DNA of 64,000 nucleotides from an uncultured Paracoccaceae bacterium (GCA_947493745.1 CANLSM010000013.1:1-64000), one strand, 5' to 3'. Shown: positions 16,390 through 26,244, counted from the first letter of the stretch. The notes: a model not told the origin generated them from the sequence alone. Numbers and translations: made by a program.

Positions 16390-16770
16390 ATGTCTATGTA
16401 TAAATATACCAAATCGACCAAACTTTCTCTCGCAATCATGACTGTCGGTGTTCTCGCGGCCTCTTCCGGTCTGGCGCAGGATGTGTCCGTCGATGCCGAG
16501 GCGATGTTCGCGGATGCTTTCGGAACGGAGGCCGTCGGGGGTCAATCACCGGCTGACCGGCTCTTCATGGACGCCTTTGGTGCGGAGACGGCAGGTACCC
16601 GCTATCTTGGGGCTCAACATACCAAATACATGTTCGCTGATGCGTTCGGCGCTGCGCAAGCCGTGTCGGAAACCGAGCGTGTGGCGATCCGCAACACCTA
16701 TCTGACCGATCTGAATGCCCCTGAATGGGCTTATGTCGAGCAGGCCGGGCTGATTCCAACCGGCGGCTGA
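16390..16770 (+). CDS. Small secreted protein with three FxDAFG repeats
   Basis: A 126-residue protein I do not recognise. Residues 1-28 form a Sec signal peptide (MSMYKYTKSTKLS, then a hydrophobic core ending SSGLAQ). The mature part contains three related units: AMFADAFGTE, RLFMDAFGAE and YMFADAFGAA, spaced about 20-23 residues apart. No cysteines, metal motifs or membrane anchors are seen. It has its own Shine-Dalgarno (GGAG seven bases before ATG) and is followed at once by a terminator, so it is a single-gene transcript. It lies 415 bases upstream of the peptide transporter. The 383 bases before it show no other gene. Confidence 0.75.
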   Translation: MSMYKYTKSTKLSLAIMTVGVLAASSGLAQDVSVDAEAMFADAFGTEAVGGQSPADRLFMDAFGAETAGTRYLGAQHTKYMFADAFGAAQAVSETERVAIRNTYLTDLNAPEWAYVEQAGLIPTGG

Positions 16771-16797
16771 ACCAGGCCTTCTTTGTTGAGGAAATGC

Positions 16798-16829
16798 AGA
16801 CGACCGGGTTATCAGGCCCGGTCGTTTCG
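16798..16829 (+). terminator. Terminator hairpin after the FxDAFG-repeat gene
   Basis: CGACCGGG (16801-16808) pairs exactly with CCCGGTCG (16817-16824), extendable by an A-T pair, and is followed by TTTCGGTTT. It begins about 30 bases after the stop codon. Confidence 0.7.
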
Positions 16830-17184
16830 GTTTGGTGCCTGCCGGTCTTCGTTGCTTTGATCGGATGATCCGCGAGCGATTCTGCGCAGGATGGCAATTC
16901 CGCACCCTGCGGACGTGTTCCACGACCCATCGGCGCGAGTTCAAAAATTTCGTGGTTAACGGACTGCATTGTCTGAAATGCTGCGTAACCACGCAGAAAA
17001 GCGACTCTTCTTCCACACCTGCCCGGATTTCACGAAAAACGTCGTGAACGTTGCGTAGCAATTGTCTTTTTGGCCAGCATGTATCAGTCTTCCGTCCATG
17101 TGCTGTGATGATTGAGAAGGTGAAGCGTCGACTATTCGCGCCCTGAAGCCACAGCTTAACTTCAAACAACAACAGGAGAGAGAC
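16830..17184 (+). promoter_or_regulatory. Long structured leader upstream of the first peptide transporter
   Basis: No gene is apparent in these 355 bases. Several stems are: CGTGGTTA (16951-16958) with TAACCACG (16986-16993); a competing local stem CTGCGT/ACGCAG (16981-16996) that uses part of the same bases; and TTCACGA/TCGTGAA (17029-17048). A strong AACAGGAGAGAGAC ribosome site precedes the SBP start. Mutually exclusive stems suggest possible post-transcriptional control, but this is inference. Confidence 0.35.
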
Positions 17185-18813
17185 ATGAAACACTTTGCAT
17201 TTGGTTTGACGGTGAGCTTCACCGCGTTGACCTTGGCCGCGACAGCCTTTGCTGCCGGAAACCATCCCGAGACAGGCGAAGCACTGGCCGAAACCCAGGT
17301 ATTCACCTACCGCGTTCTTGACGAGCATTCGTCCGTTGATCCGCAGATCGTGGAAGACGTGTCGGGCTCGGAGATTGTGCGCGATCTCTTCGAGGGCCTC
17401 ATGAATCAGGACGCCGACGGCAATCTGGTCCCCGGCGTGGCGACTGACTACGAGGTCAGCGAAGGCAATGACGAGTATATCTTCAATCTGCGCGCTGATG
17501 CGAAGTGGTCGAACGGCGACCCGGTCACCGCTCATGATTTTGTCTTTGCCTGGCAGCGTGCGGCTGACCCGGCAACCGCCTCTCCCTATTCCTGGTATAT
17601 CGAGCTGATGTCGATCCAGAACGGCGCACAGATCATTGCCGGCGAGATGCCTCCGTCCGAACTGGGCGTTGAGGCCGTCGACGATCTGACGCTGAAAGTC
17701 AGCCTGACCCAACCGCTCCCCTATTTCCCGAAGATGGTCACACACGCAACCACGTTCCCGAGCCCAAAGAAAGTCATTGAGGAGCATGGTGCCGAGTGGA
17801 CAAAGCCGGAGAACATCGTTTCCAACGGCGCCTACATGCTGACCGAGCATGTCCCCAACGAGCGCTCGGTCCGCGAACGGAACCCGATGTACTGGGACAA
17901 CGACAATACGATCATCGACAAGACCGTTGCTCTGGTCATCAATGATGAGAACACGGCCCTTGCCCGCTACAAGGCAGGTGAGTTGAACCGGACCGAAATC
18001 CCGACCGGGCAATATCCGAGCCTGAAGGCCGAGTTCCCCAATCAGGCAACCGCATTCCCGCGTCTCTGCTCGTATTACTACACCTACAATCTCAGCGACA
18101 GCGGGCCCGAGGCCTTCAAGGATGTGCGGGTGCGTCAGGCGCTGGCCTATGCCATCGACCGCAATGTGATCGTCGAGAACGTGCTGCAGGGCGGCCAGTT
18201 CCCGGCCTATACCTTCACACCGGGCGCAACTGCCGGATTTGATGTGCCGGACGTTGATTATGCCGGTCTCAGCCAGGCCGAACGTGACGCCAAGGCCAAG
18301 GAACTGATGGCCGAAGCAGGCTATGGTCCGGGCGGCGAGAAGCTCGAGTTCGACATGCTTTACAACACATCCGAGGCGCATCAGCAGATCGCAACCGTAA
18401 TGTCGCAGATGTGGAAGCAGAAGCTGGGCGTTGAAGCGACGCTTGCCAATCTGGAATGGAAAGTTTTCCTCGATACCCGGGGCAATCAGGACTTCGAACT
18501 GGCCCGCGGTGCCTGGTGTGGAGATTATAACGAGGCCTCGACCTTCCTGGATCTCGTCGACAGCGGCTCGGGCTACAATGACGGCAAATACAGCAACGAG
18601 ATGGTCGACCAGCTTCTGGCCGAGGCCAAGACATCCAAGGATCCGTCGGCCAACTACACCAAGATCGAAGAGATCATGTCCGCAGAAATGCCGGTGATCC
18701 CGATCTATCACTACACAGGCTCCTACATGATGTCCGAGGATCTTCGGAACTGGCCTGTGAACAATGTGGAGCAGAACTGGTACAGCAAGGATCTGTACTT
18801 CGCCGCCAACTGA
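17185..18813 (+). CDS. Peptide ABC transporter, periplasmic substrate-binding protein (OppA-like)
   Basis: A 542-residue family-5 solute-binding protein. Residues 1-23 are a Sec signal (MKHFAFGLTVSFTALTL, cleavage after AFA). The SBP family 5 pattern is clear: VEDVSGSEIVRDLFEGLMNQDADGN, LRADAKWSNGDPVTAHDFVFAWQR, SNGAYMLTEHVPNE, and RVRQALAYAIDRNVIVENVL. It should bind oligopeptides in the periplasm for the OppBCDF membrane complex encoded directly downstream. It lacks an N-terminal lipobox, as expected for a Gram-negative soluble protein. Confidence 0.93.
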   Translation: MKHFAFGLTVSFTALTLAATAFAAGNHPETGEALAETQVFTYRVLDEHSSVDPQIVEDVSGSEIVRDLFEGLMNQDADGNLVPGVATDYEVSEGNDEYIFNLRADAKWSNGDPVTAHDFVFAWQRAADPATASPYSWYIELMSIQNGAQIIAGEMPPSELGVEAVDDLTLKVSLTQPLPYFPKMVTHATTFPSPKKVIEEHGAEWTKPENIVSNGAYMLTEHVPNERSVRERNPMYWDNDNTIIDKTVALVINDENTALARYKAGELNRTEIPTGQYPSLKAEFPNQATAFPRLCSYYYTYNLSDSGPEAFKDVRVRQALAYAIDRNVIVENVLQGGQFPAYTFTPGATAGFDVPDVDYAGLSQAERDAKAKELMAEAGYGPGGEKLEFDMLYNTSEAHQQIATVMSQMWKQKLGVEATLANLEWKVFLDTRGNQDFELARGAWCGDYNEASTFLDLVDSGSGYNDGKYSNEMVDQLLAEAKTSKDPSANYTKIEEIMSAEMPVIPIYHYTGSYMMSEDLRNWPVNNVEQNWYSKDLYFAAN

Positions 18814-18832
18814 TCTCCTCTTGAAACCTCCT

Positions 18833-18854
18833 GCGCTGCCCTGTCGGGTGGCGC
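18833..18854 (+). terminator. Hairpin between SBP gene and permease genes (attenuator type)
   Basis: GCGCTGCCC (18833-18841) pairs with GGGTGGCGC (18846-18854) through nine pairs, two of them G-U, with a TGTC loop; three further flanking pairs are possible. It has no T-tract and lies 20 bases after the SBP stop. It likely protects or partly terminates the SBP message. Confidence 0.5.
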
Positions 18855-18872
18855 GGGAATGCGGTGGACAAA

Positions 18873-19796
18873 ATGATAAATTTCATCCTCAGGCGATTGG
18901 CTATCGCCATACCGACGCTGCTATTGCTGATCGTGATCACCTTCGTGTTGATGTACTCAGCCCCCGGCGGACCCTTCACGTCCGAGCGTCCGCTTCCCCC
19001 TCAGGTTCTCGCCAATATCGAAGCCAAATACGGGTTAAACCAGCCGCTTTGGCGTCAGATCGTTACCTATATCTGGGGGATCGTGACCGAGTTCGATTTC
19101 GGCCCCTCCTTCCAGTACAAGGACCGCACGGTCAATGATGTGATCGCGCAAGGGTTCCCGGTCACGCTGACCTATGGCTTCCTCTCATTCATCGTTGCCG
19201 TTGCGGTCGGTGTGACGCTCGGCGTCGTGGCGGCAATCCGGCAGAACACCCTGATTGACTATCTTGCCGTCGGAACCTCCATCGGCGCGCAGGTGCTGCC
19301 GAACTTCGTGATGGCGCCGATCCTGGTGCTGACCTTCACGCTCTGGCTGGGCTGGCTGCCGGGCGGCGGCTGGGAGGGTGGTAAGATCGAATATCTGATC
19401 CTGCCCGTGATCGCCCTTTCCACCAGCTACATGGCATCGATTGCAAGGATCACCCGATCCTCGATGCTGGAGGTGCTGAACTCCAACTTCATCCGCACCG
19501 CGCGGGCCAAGGGCATCCCGGAGCGCCAGATCATCATCGGCCACGCGCTCAAGCCGTCGCTTCTTCCGGTAATATCCTATCTCGGGCCGACCTTTGTCGC
19601 CATGATCACCGGCTCGGTGGTCATCGATGTCTATTTCTCCACCGGCGGCATCGGACAGATGTTCGTGAATTCGGCCCTCAGCCGCGACTATTCCGTCATG
19701 ATGGGTGTGACCATCCTGATGGGCGGCCTCACGATCACTTTCAATCTCATCGTCGATATCCTCTACGCTTGGATCGACCCCAAAATCAGGTTGTAG
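18873..19796 (+). CDS. Peptide ABC transporter permease (OppB-like)
   Basis: A 307-residue inner-membrane permease with about six transmembrane segments. The N-terminus MINFILRRLAIAIPTLLLL is diagnostic for OppB/DppB. The cytoplasmic EAA loop (ARITRSSMLEVLNSNFIRTARAKGIPERQI) is present, followed by HALKPSLLPVISYLGP. ATG at 18873 is chosen; a GTG three codons upstream is possible. Forms the translocation pore with the OppC-like protein, whose gene starts three bases after this stop. Confidence 0.92.
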   Translation: MINFILRRLAIAIPTLLLLIVITFVLMYSAPGGPFTSERPLPPQVLANIEAKYGLNQPLWRQIVTYIWGIVTEFDFGPSFQYKDRTVNDVIAQGFPVTLTYGFLSFIVAVAVGVTLGVVAAIRQNTLIDYLAVGTSIGAQVLPNFVMAPILVLTFTLWLGWLPGGGWEGGKIEYLILPVIALSTSYMASIARITRSSMLEVLNSNFIRTARAKGIPERQIIIGHALKPSLLPVISYLGPTFVAMITGSVVIDVYFSTGGIGQMFVNSALSRDYSVMMGVTILMGGLTITFNLIVDILYAWIDPKIRL

Positions 19797-19799
19797 GTC

Positions 19800-20729
19800 A
19801 TGCTGCTAGATACACATGACGTGAAAGAACTGAGCGCCAATCTCGCCGAGATGGATGAGATCAAGGGCCGCTCCCTCTGGGCGGATGCGCGCAACCGGTT
19901 CAAGCGCAACAGGGCGGCCATGGTCTCGACCTTCATCCTGATCGGCATCGTGATCTTTTCCTTTGTAGGCCCCTATCTGGCGGCCTGGTCGAATGAGGAG
20001 ATCGACTGGTCTGTTCTCGGCAAGGTGAAGGAGTTGGGCGCACCATCATGGTCGAACGGACACTATTTCGGCACCGATGATCTGGGCCGCGACCTCTTCG
20101 CGCGGGTCGTGCAAGGCACGCAGATCTCGCTGATGGTGGGTGTCGTGGGCGCGCTGATCGCGGTGCTTGTCGGTACCACCTATGGCGCTGTGGCCGGCTA
20201 TTTCGGCGGTCGTATCGACAGTGTGATGATGCGCATCGTCGATATCCTGATCGCGATGCCGTTCATGTTCGTTCTCATCCTGTTGCTTGTCGTCTTCGGG
20301 CGTTCGGTTTTCATGCTCTTTGTCGGGGTCGGTCTGATCTCGTGGCTGGATATGAGCCGGATCGTCCGCGGCCAGACACTCACCATCAAGAACAAGGAGT
20401 TCGTCGAGGCCGCACAGGCCATGGGCGTCAGTCATTTCAAGATCATCTTTCGCCATATCATTCCCAACCTTCTGGGCGTCGTCGCGGTCTTTGCGACGCA
20501 GCTGGTGCCACTGATGATCCTGACCGAAAGCTTCATCTCGTTTCTCGGCCTCGGCGTTCAGGAGCCTGCAACCTCTTGGGGCGCGCTGATCAACGAGGGG
20601 GCCGCGACGATGCAATATGGCACGCTTTGGCAGCTTCTCTTCCCGCTGGCCTTCTTCATTGTCAGCCTGTTCTGTTTCTTCTTCATTGGCGACGGTCTGC
20701 GTGATGCGCTTGACCCCAAGGATCGGTAA
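19800..20729 (+). CDS. Peptide ABC transporter permease (OppC-like)
   Basis: A 309-residue permease: one N-terminal transmembrane segment after a cytoplasmic tail ([17 protein letters not shown]), a periplasmic loop, then five more. Hallmarks are [25 protein letters not shown] and the EAA loop [28 protein letters not shown], ending in [13 protein letters not shown], the standard OppC/DppC terminus. Paired with the upstream OppB-like permease and the downstream ATPases. Confidence 0.93.
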   Translation: MLLDTHDVKELSANLAEMDEIKGRSLWADARNRFKRNRAAMVSTFILIGIVIFSFVGPYLAAWSNEEIDWSVLGKVKELGAPSWSNGHYFGTDDLGRDLFARVVQGTQISLMVGVVGALIAVLVGTTYGAVAGYFGGRIDSVMMRIVDILIAMPFMFVLILLLVVFGRSVFMLFVGVGLISWLDMSRIVRGQTLTIKNKEFVEAAQAMGVSHFKIIFRHIIPNLLGVVAVFATQLVPLMILTESFISFLGLGVQEPATSWGALINEGAATMQYGTLWQLLFPLAFFIVSLFCFFFIGDGLRDALDPKDR

Positions 20730-20731
20730 GC

Positions 20732-21697
20732 ATGGCCCTACTGGATGTGAAAGACCTCACGGTCTCGTTTGACACGCCCGACGGGCAGGTGAATGCCGTT
20801 CGCGGGGTGAGCTTCTCGCTGCAGCCGCGCGAGACACTGGCGATCGTCGGGGAAAGTGGTTCGGGCAAAAGCCAGACTGTCTTCGCCATCATGGGACTGC
20901 TGGCCAAGAACGGACGGGCGAGCGGCTCGGTGACGTTTGACGGTCACGAAATCCTCAACCTGCCCGAGAGGGAGCTGAACCGGGTCCGTGCCGAGCAGAT
21001 CGCCATGATCTTTCAGGACCCGATGACCTCGCTCAATCCCTACATGCGCGTGAGCGATCAGCTGACCGAGGTTCTGATCCGCCACAAGGGCATGAGCAAA
21101 CGCGATGCCCTGTCTGAGAGCATCAAGATGCTCGACGCGGTCAAGATCCCCGAGGCCAAGGCCCGTGTCCGGATGTTCCCGCATGAGTTCTCGGGCGGTA
21201 TGCGGCAGCGCGTGATGATCGCAATGGCGCTGCTCTGCCGACCGAAACTGCTGATCGCTGATGAGCCGACAACAGCCCTTGATGTCACTGTGCAGAGCCA
21301 GATCATGGAACTGCTGAGTGATATCCAGACCGAGTTCGGAATGGCCACGATCCTGATCACCCATGATCTCGGCGTGGTCGCGGGGACCTGCGAGAACACG
21401 CTGGTGATGTATGCGGGTGCGGTGATGGAGGCCTGTCCGACCACAGCGATCTTCGAGCATCCGAGCCATCCCTACACGCACGGTTTGCTTCAGGCGATCC
21501 CGCGTCTTGATCAGCAGGGAGAGACGCTGAACAGCATCCCCGGCGACCCGCCAAACATGATGAACCCGGCGCGGGGTTGCCCCTTTGCCCCGCGTTGCAC
21601 CAAGGCGATCGAGATCTGTGTCGACAAGGTGCCGCCGCTGGAAGCAAAGAACGATCATCTGCGCGCCTGTCATTTGCCAGTGGAGGCCGTCGCATGA
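20732..21697 (+). CDS. Peptide ABC transporter ATP-binding protein (OppD-like)
   Basis: A 321-residue ABC ATPase. Walker [10 protein letters not shown]-loop [14 protein letters not shown], signature FSGGMRQRV, Walker [13 protein letters not shown] and H-loop LITHDLG are all intact. The C-terminal oligopeptide-transporter extension with four cysteines ([15 protein letters not shown], later C in ACHLP) is present, as in iron-sulfur-binding Opp/Dpp ATPases. It hydrolyses ATP to drive peptide import. The next ATPase gene overlaps its stop by four bases. Confidence 0.94.
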   Translation: MALLDVKDLTVSFDTPDGQVNAVRGVSFSLQPRETLAIVGESGSGKSQTVFAIMGLLAKNGRASGSVTFDGHEILNLPERELNRVRAEQIAMIFQDPMTSLNPYMRVSDQLTEVLIRHKGMSKRDALSESIKMLDAVKIPEAKARVRMFPHEFSGGMRQRVMIAMALLCRPKLLIADEPTTALDVTVQSQIMELLSDIQTEFGMATILITHDLGVVAGTCENTLVMYAGAVMEACPTTAIFEHPSHPYTHGLLQAIPRLDQQGETLNSIPGDPPNMMNPARGCPFAPRCTKAIEICVDKVPPLEAKNDHLRACHLPVEAVA

Positions 21698-22671
21698 GCC
21701 AGACATTGTTGCGCGTTGAAGACCTGCACGTGACCTTCGGCATCTCGCCGCAAGGGGCCATGCCATGGACAAAGCCGCTACCGCTTCATGCGGTCAATGG
21801 CGTGAGTTTCGACCTCAAGGCCGGTGAGACACTCGGGATTGTCGGCGAAAGCGGCTGCGGAAAATCGACGCTGGCACGCGCCGTGATGCGGATGGTGCCG
21901 GCTTCGGGGAAGGCGCTCTGGCTGGGGCAGGATCTCCTGAAACTGTCAAAGACGACTCTCAAGGAAACCCGTCGCGATATCCAGATGATTTTTCAGGACC
22001 CGCTCGCATCGCTCAATCCGCGCATGACCATCGGGCAGATCATTGCCGAGCCGTTGAATACCCACTCACCGGATCTGAGTGCCGACGAGGTCAAGGCAGC
22101 GGTGCAGGAGATGATGACGCGGGTCGGTCTCCTGCCCAATCTCGTCAATCGCTACCCGCATGAGTTCTCGGGCGGCCAGTGCCAGCGCATCGGCATTGCG
22201 CGCGCTCTGATCCTGAAACCGAAGCTGATCATCTGTGATGAGCCCGTTTCCGCACTTGACGTCTCGATCCAGGCCCAGGTCATCAACCTGTTGATGGAGT
22301 TGCAGGAGGAGCTTGGGCTTTCACTGATTTTCATCGCCCATGACCTGAGCGTGGTCAAACATATCTCGACCCGGATCATGGTGCTCTATCTGGGCAATGA
22401 AATGGAGGTGGCGGACGCGGCCGCGCTGACGGAAAATCCACGCCATCCTTACACACAGGCACTGATTTCCGCCGTTCCAATCCCTGATCCGGGGCAGGAG
22501 CGGGGCAAGACGCGGATCATGCTGGAGGGTGATTTGCCGTCCCCCATCAATCCGCCCTCGGGATGCGTCTTCCGAACCCGCTGCCCCAAGGCCCAGAACA
22601 GATGTGCCGAGAAGAAACCGGCGCTCACAGGCGATGGACATCAGGTTGCCTGCTGGTTTCCCGACGACTGA
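21694..22671 (+). CDS. Peptide ABC transporter ATP-binding protein (OppF-like)
   Basis: A 325-residue ABC ATPase, partner of the OppD-like protein. Walker [10 protein letters not shown]-loop [14 protein letters not shown], signature FSGGQCQRI (an arginine of the usual GGQRQR is replaced by cysteine), Walker [13 protein letters not shown] and H-loop FIAHDLS are seen, followed by the [15 protein letters not shown] cysteine extension. Start at 21694 is set by the ATGA overlap. The transcript ends in an inverted pair of the ATATCCCC elements at about 22.7 kb, opposite xylA. Confidence 0.94.
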   Translation: MSQTLLRVEDLHVTFGISPQGAMPWTKPLPLHAVNGVSFDLKAGETLGIVGESGCGKSTLARAVMRMVPASGKALWLGQDLLKLSKTTLKETRRDIQMIFQDPLASLNPRMTIGQIIAEPLNTHSPDLSADEVKAAVQEMMTRVGLLPNLVNRYPHEFSGGQCQRIGIARALILKPKLIICDEPVSALDVSIQAQVINLLMELQEELGLSLIFIAHDLSVVKHISTRIMVLYLGNEMEVADAAALTENPRHPYTQALISAVPIPDPGQERGKTRIMLEGDLPSPINPPSGCVFRTRCPKAQNRCAEKKPALTGDGHQVACWFPDD

Positions 22672-22700
22672 AAGGGCAGTTCAGGCGGACCCCTCGCAAG

Positions 22701-22796
22701 CGCTCCGCGCGGGGGATATCTAGGCCAAAAAGAATGGCCGGGGGCCGCCCCTCAGACTTTCTTCTTGGGAAAAATATCCCCACCGGAGGCGGCGCA
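22701..22796. repeat. Inverted pair of ATATCCCC-CCGGAGGC elements between oppF-like and xylA
   Basis: The left copy, CCGCGCGGGGGATATCTAGG and the following CCAAAAAGAA (to 22735), is inverted relative to the right copy, TCTTGGGAAAAATATCCCC with ACCGGAGGC (22765-22791). The two can fold into one long imperfect stem. It lies exactly between the 3' ends of two convergent genes and would serve as a bidirectional terminator. The copies diverge slightly from those at 31, 46 and 55 kb. Confidence 0.65.
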
Positions 22797-22837
22797 TTGC
22801 CTGCCCGATATCCTATGTCCTCCGAGGATGTGTGATA

Positions 22838-24145
22838 TCACAGCAGCCGATTTATCACGGTCTCCAGATATTCCTGCTTGCCCGATCGCGGAGCAGGATT
22901 GATCCCTTCGGCCTCCACGCGGGCGGCGATATCATCCAATGACATCTCGCCGTTCAGCATTCGCTGCGCCGTGGGAAACCGCCAACCGGCATAGCGGTCC
23001 TCGACGAACCCCGGCAATGTCCCGTCCTCAAGCAGGGCTGCGGCACCCAGAAGCCCCTCGGCAAGCGTATCCATTCCCCCGATATGGGCGATCAGAAGAT
23101 CCTCGGGATCAAGGCTCTGGCGGCGCAGCTTGGCGTCGAAATTGCATCCTCCCGTCGTGAAGCCACCTCCCTTGAGAATGTGGTAGAGCGCGATTGCTAC
23201 CTCCGGCGCATTGTTCGGGAACTGGTCGGTGTCCCAGCCGGACTGATAGTCATTGCGGTTGATGTCGCAGGAGCCGAAGATACCCAATGCCATGGCCGTC
23301 TCGATCTCATGCTCGAAGGAATGGCCGGCGAGGACCGCGTGTCCGACCTCGATATTGACCTTCACCTCGTCCTGCAGACCAGCCCTGCAGAGAAGGCTGT
23401 AAACGGTCGCGACATCAAAGTCATATTGATGTTTCGACGGCTCCTGGGGTTTGGGTTCGATCAATATTGTACCCTTGAAACCGATCTTGTGCTTGTGCTC
23501 GACCACCAGGTTGAGGAACCGGCCCATCTGATCAAGTTCCTGCTGCATGTTGGTGTTGAGCAGGGTTTCATACCCTTCGCGGCCGCCCCAGAGAACGTAG
23601 TTTTCCCCTCCCAACTCATGGGTGAGATCCATCGCGTTTTTTACCTGGGCTGCTGCATAGGCGAAGACATCGGGATCGGGATTGGTTGCGGCACCCGCCA
23701 TATAGCGGCGATGCGAGAAGAGACTTGCCGTCCCCCAGAGCAGGCGGGTCTTCGATGCTTCCATTCTGCGCGCAAAGATCTCGCCGATTTCGCGGACGTT
23801 GCGATTGCTCTCGGCAAGCGTCGTGCCTTCGGGCGCGATATCGCGGTCGTGAAAACAGAAATAGGGCAGGCCGAGCAGGTCGAACATCTCAAACGCGACA
23901 TCCGCTTTCAGGCGGGCACCGGCCATGTCGTCGGTGAACCATGGGCGTTCGAAGGTCTGACCTCCGAAGGGATCGAGACCGGGCCAGCAGAAGTTGTGCC
24001 AGTAGCAGACCGCTGCGCGCAGATGATCCTCCATCCGTTTTCCCATGACGATGCGGTCGGGCTCGTAGACCTGATAGGCCAGCGGGTTTGCGCTCCCTTT
24101 GCCTTCAAAGGCGATCGGGTCGGTTTGGGCAAAGAATGGTGGCAT
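22838..24145 (-). CDS. xylA: Xylose isomerase
   Basis: A 435-residue class II xylose isomerase converting D-xylose to D-xylulose in the cytoplasm with two divalent metals. Diagnostic parts are the [12 protein letters not shown] loop (catalytic His/Asp pair), [37 protein letters not shown] (metal-binding Glu and substrate region), [18 protein letters not shown] and the [20 protein letters not shown] metal site. Full length for the family. It is divergent from a LacI-family gene with 117 bases between, the usual arrangement for sugar-responsive control. No xylulokinase or xylose transporter is next to it in the window. Confidence 0.97.
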   Translation of the reverse strand: MPPFFAQTDPIAFEGKGSANPLAYQVYEPDRIVMGKRMEDHLRAAVCYWHNFCWPGLDPFGGQTFERPWFTDDMAGARLKADVAFEMFDLLGLPYFCFHDRDIAPEGTTLAESNRNVREIGEIFARRMEASKTRLLWGTASLFSHRRYMAGAATNPDPDVFAYAAAQVKNAMDLTHELGGENYVLWGGREGYETLLNTNMQQELDQMGRFLNLVVEHKHKIGFKGTILIEPKPQEPSKHQYDFDVATVYSLLCRAGLQDEVKVNIEVGHAVLAGHSFEHEIETAMALGIFGSCDINRNDYQSGWDTDQFPNNAPEVAIALYHILKGGGFTTGGCNFDAKLRRQSLDPEDLLIAHIGGMDTLAEGLLGAAALLEDGTLPGFVEDRYAGWRFPTAQRMLNGEMSLDDIAARVEAEGINPAPRSGKQEYLETVINRLL

Positions 24146-24179
24146 GAGGCAATCCTGTCATGTGAGCGGCAAGGCGGAT

Positions 24180-24191
24180 GGTGCAAGCACC
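24180..24191. promoter_or_regulatory. Possible LacI-type operator between xylA and its regulator
   Basis: GGTGCAAGCACC has five-base inverted arms (GGTGC/GCACC) with an AA centre, located 35 bases upstream of xylA. LacI-family operators are short palindromes of this kind. No second copy was found near the regulator start. Confidence 0.3.
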
Positions 24192-24262
24192 TGCAACTTT
24201 TTCTGATGGACGTCAATCAAAATGGTGGATATTCCGGTTCCAGAGCCCCCGGGGAAGACTGA

Positions 24263-25291
24263 ATGACACGTATCATCACCAGCGAAGACGTGGCGCGCCA
24301 GGCCGGTGTCAGCACAGCAACCGTGGACCGTGTGATGAATGGCCGCGCAGGCGTGCGTCCGGCAACTGCCGAGCGGGTCCTTCAGGCCGTTGAGATGTTG
24401 GGTTATGTCCGTGATACGAGAGCATCCAGCCTATCTCGCAGAAATAAAAGAAAAATCTGGGTCTTTCTGCCCGACAGCAATACATCCTTCCGAGCGGCTT
24501 TGTCGGAGGAGATCGAGGCCGCCGCCATGGAGTTTGCGCGCTCCTGCGATCTGGTGGACGTGCAGGCCTATATGGCATTCGAACCCGAGGATCTTGTGCG
24601 CTCCCTTAAATCCGTCGAGCGTGACAGTTGCGATGGTGTCATCCTCGTGGCCACCGATGATGATGATGTTCGTTCATCAATCAATCGAATCTCGGACATG
24701 GGTATTCCGGTGGTGACGCTGGTCTCCGACAGTCCTCGTGCGGGCCGTGCGCACTATGTCGGGATCGACAACATTGCGGCGGGGCGTACAGCGGGCCGTC
24801 TCATGGGGCGGTTTCTTATCGACGACAGACGGCCAGTCGCATTGGTTTGCGGGTCTTTTCTGGTGCGCGATCATGTCGAGCGGCGGCTCGGGTTCGAGCA
24901 GTTGATGCACAAGGACTTCCCGCAGGTGCCGATCCTTCCGGCCCTCGAAGGCTTTGACGATCCGGCCAAGATGGAGCAGGTCGTCGGCGCGCTTTTGCAG
25001 GCCCATCCGGATCTCGGAGGCCTCTACAGCATCGGCGCGGGAAATCGGGGGGCGATACAGGCGTTTGCAAACACCGGGCGCGGTGATGTCGTATTTATCA
25101 CCCATGAATTGACCGACCTGTCGCGCGAGGCGATCCGCAACGGTATCATCGACGCGGTCATTCATCAGGATCCCGGCCATGAGGTGCGCTCGGCGTTTCG
25201 CCTTTTGCAGGCCGAACTTGATGGAACGCCCATCAGGTGGGAGCAAGAGCGCATTCGAATCGAGATCTTTGTGAAGGACAATCTCCCATGA
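24263..25291 (+). CDS. LacI-family transcriptional regulator (probably XylR-like)
   Basis: A 342-residue regulator. Residues 5-28 carry the LacI helix-turn-helix and hinge (SEDVARQAGVSTATVDRVMN then GRAGVRPATAERV). Residues 60-340 form the periplasmic-binding-protein-like sensor with VLVATDDDDVRSSI, YVGIDNIAAGRTAGRLMGRF and IDAVIHQDPGHEVRSAF, the last typical of the LacD-like group with ligand in the cleft. Divergent placement beside xylA suggests control by xylose or a related pentose; this is inference from context. Confidence 0.88.
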   Translation: MTRIITSEDVARQAGVSTATVDRVMNGRAGVRPATAERVLQAVEMLGYVRDTRASSLSRRNKRKIWVFLPDSNTSFRAALSEEIEAAAMEFARSCDLVDVQAYMAFEPEDLVRSLKSVERDSCDGVILVATDDDDVRSSINRISDMGIPVVTLVSDSPRAGRAHYVGIDNIAAGRTAGRLMGRFLIDDRRPVALVCGSFLVRDHVERRLGFEQLMHKDFPQVPILPALEGFDDPAKMEQVVGALLQAHPDLGGLYSIGAGNRGAIQAFANTGRGDVVFITHELTDLSREAIRNGIIDAVIHQDPGHEVRSAFRLLQAELDGTPIRWEQERIRIEIFVKDNLP

Positions 25292-25434
25292 GGGGTTGGT
25301 GAGCCGCTCGACAGACCCGCACACGCGACGTTAGGCTTTTCTTTCGGGGCCATGGATCTTGCTCTTCCGGCTGACTTGGAGGCCCGATGAAACAGGTGCG
25401 GTGCATGCCGCAATCAACAAAAGGGGATCTGAAC

Positions 25435-26241
25435 ATGTGTGATGTCTGTGTGATGGAAGCGGTCAAGGTGCGGATGCTGAACCGGCGTGATCTGTTCAAG
25501 GGGGTGGCGGCCGCTTCGGTTGCGGCCGGTCTGACCGGAACGGCGGCGCTCGCGGATGGGCACAACGCGGTTCAGGACATGACCCACGCCTATGACGGTG
25601 ATTTCCCGACGTTCTTCGGCGTGCCCGGCATCACCTATGAGCAGCCCTTCAACTGGGATGAACACAAGTTCAATTTGTTTGATCTGACAATCAGGGAACA
25701 CACCGGCACCCATATCGATGCGCCCTTCCATTTCTCGGCTGACGGTGTGTCCGTCGATCAGATCGAGGTTGGTAATCTGGTGGTTCCGCTTTGTGTCGTC
25801 GATATCAAGGCACGCGCCGCGGAAGATGCGGATACGCTGGTGACACCGGATGATCTGAAGGCCTGGATTTCGGCCAATGGCGATATCCCAGAACGGGCCT
25901 GTGTTGCGATGAACTCCGGCTGGAGCGCACATGTGGGGGATGAGAAATATCGCAATGCCGATGGGGAGGGGAAACTGCATTTCCCGGGTTTTCACGCAGA
26001 GGCAGCCGCGATGCTGCTGGAAACCGGGGCGGGCTCGATTGCTGTTGATACATTGTCGCTCGACCATGGTATCTCGGCGGATTTCGCGACGCATTACGCC
26101 TGGCTCGGCTCCGGTCGGTATGGAATTGAAAACCTTGCCAATCTCGACAATGTGCCCGCATCCGGGGCGACGCTTGTCGTGGGCGCGCCGACACATAAGG
26201 GCGGCTCGGGCGGTCCTGCTCGCATCTTCGCAATGGTCTGA
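25435..26241 (+). CDS. Tat-exported cyclase-family metal hydrolase
   Basis: A 268-residue protein of the Pfam Cyclase family (kynurenine formamidase / isatin hydrolase fold). The metal-binding motif HTGTHIDAPFHF is complete, and LDHGISADFATH with APTHKGGSGGPARIF completes the active site. The N-terminus holds a twin-arginine signal, NRRDLFKGVAAASVAAGL ending ALA, preceded by an unusual cysteine pair (MCDVCVME). It should act on a cyclic or amide substrate in the periplasm; no substrate is implied by context. ATG at 25435 is preferred with AGGGG eight bases upstream. Immediately followed by the AhpD-like gene. Confidence 0.85.
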   Translation: MCDVCVMEAVKVRMLNRRDLFKGVAAASVAAGLTGTAALADGHNAVQDMTHAYDGDFPTFFGVPGITYEQPFNWDEHKFNLFDLTIREHTGTHIDAPFHFSADGVSVDQIEVGNLVVPLCVVDIKARAAEDADTLVTPDDLKAWISANGDIPERACVAMNSGWSAHVGDEKYRNADGEGKLHFPGFHAEAAAMLLETGAGSIAVDTLSLDHGISADFATHYAWLGSGRYGIENLANLDNVPASGATLVVGAPTHKGGSGGPARIFAMV

Positions 26242-26244
26242 GTG

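Noticed and set aside
16546-18711. 721-residue minus-strand open frame opposite the first peptide SBP
   Set aside because: Shadow created by the codon bias of the SBP gene; no ribosome site and no family resemblance.
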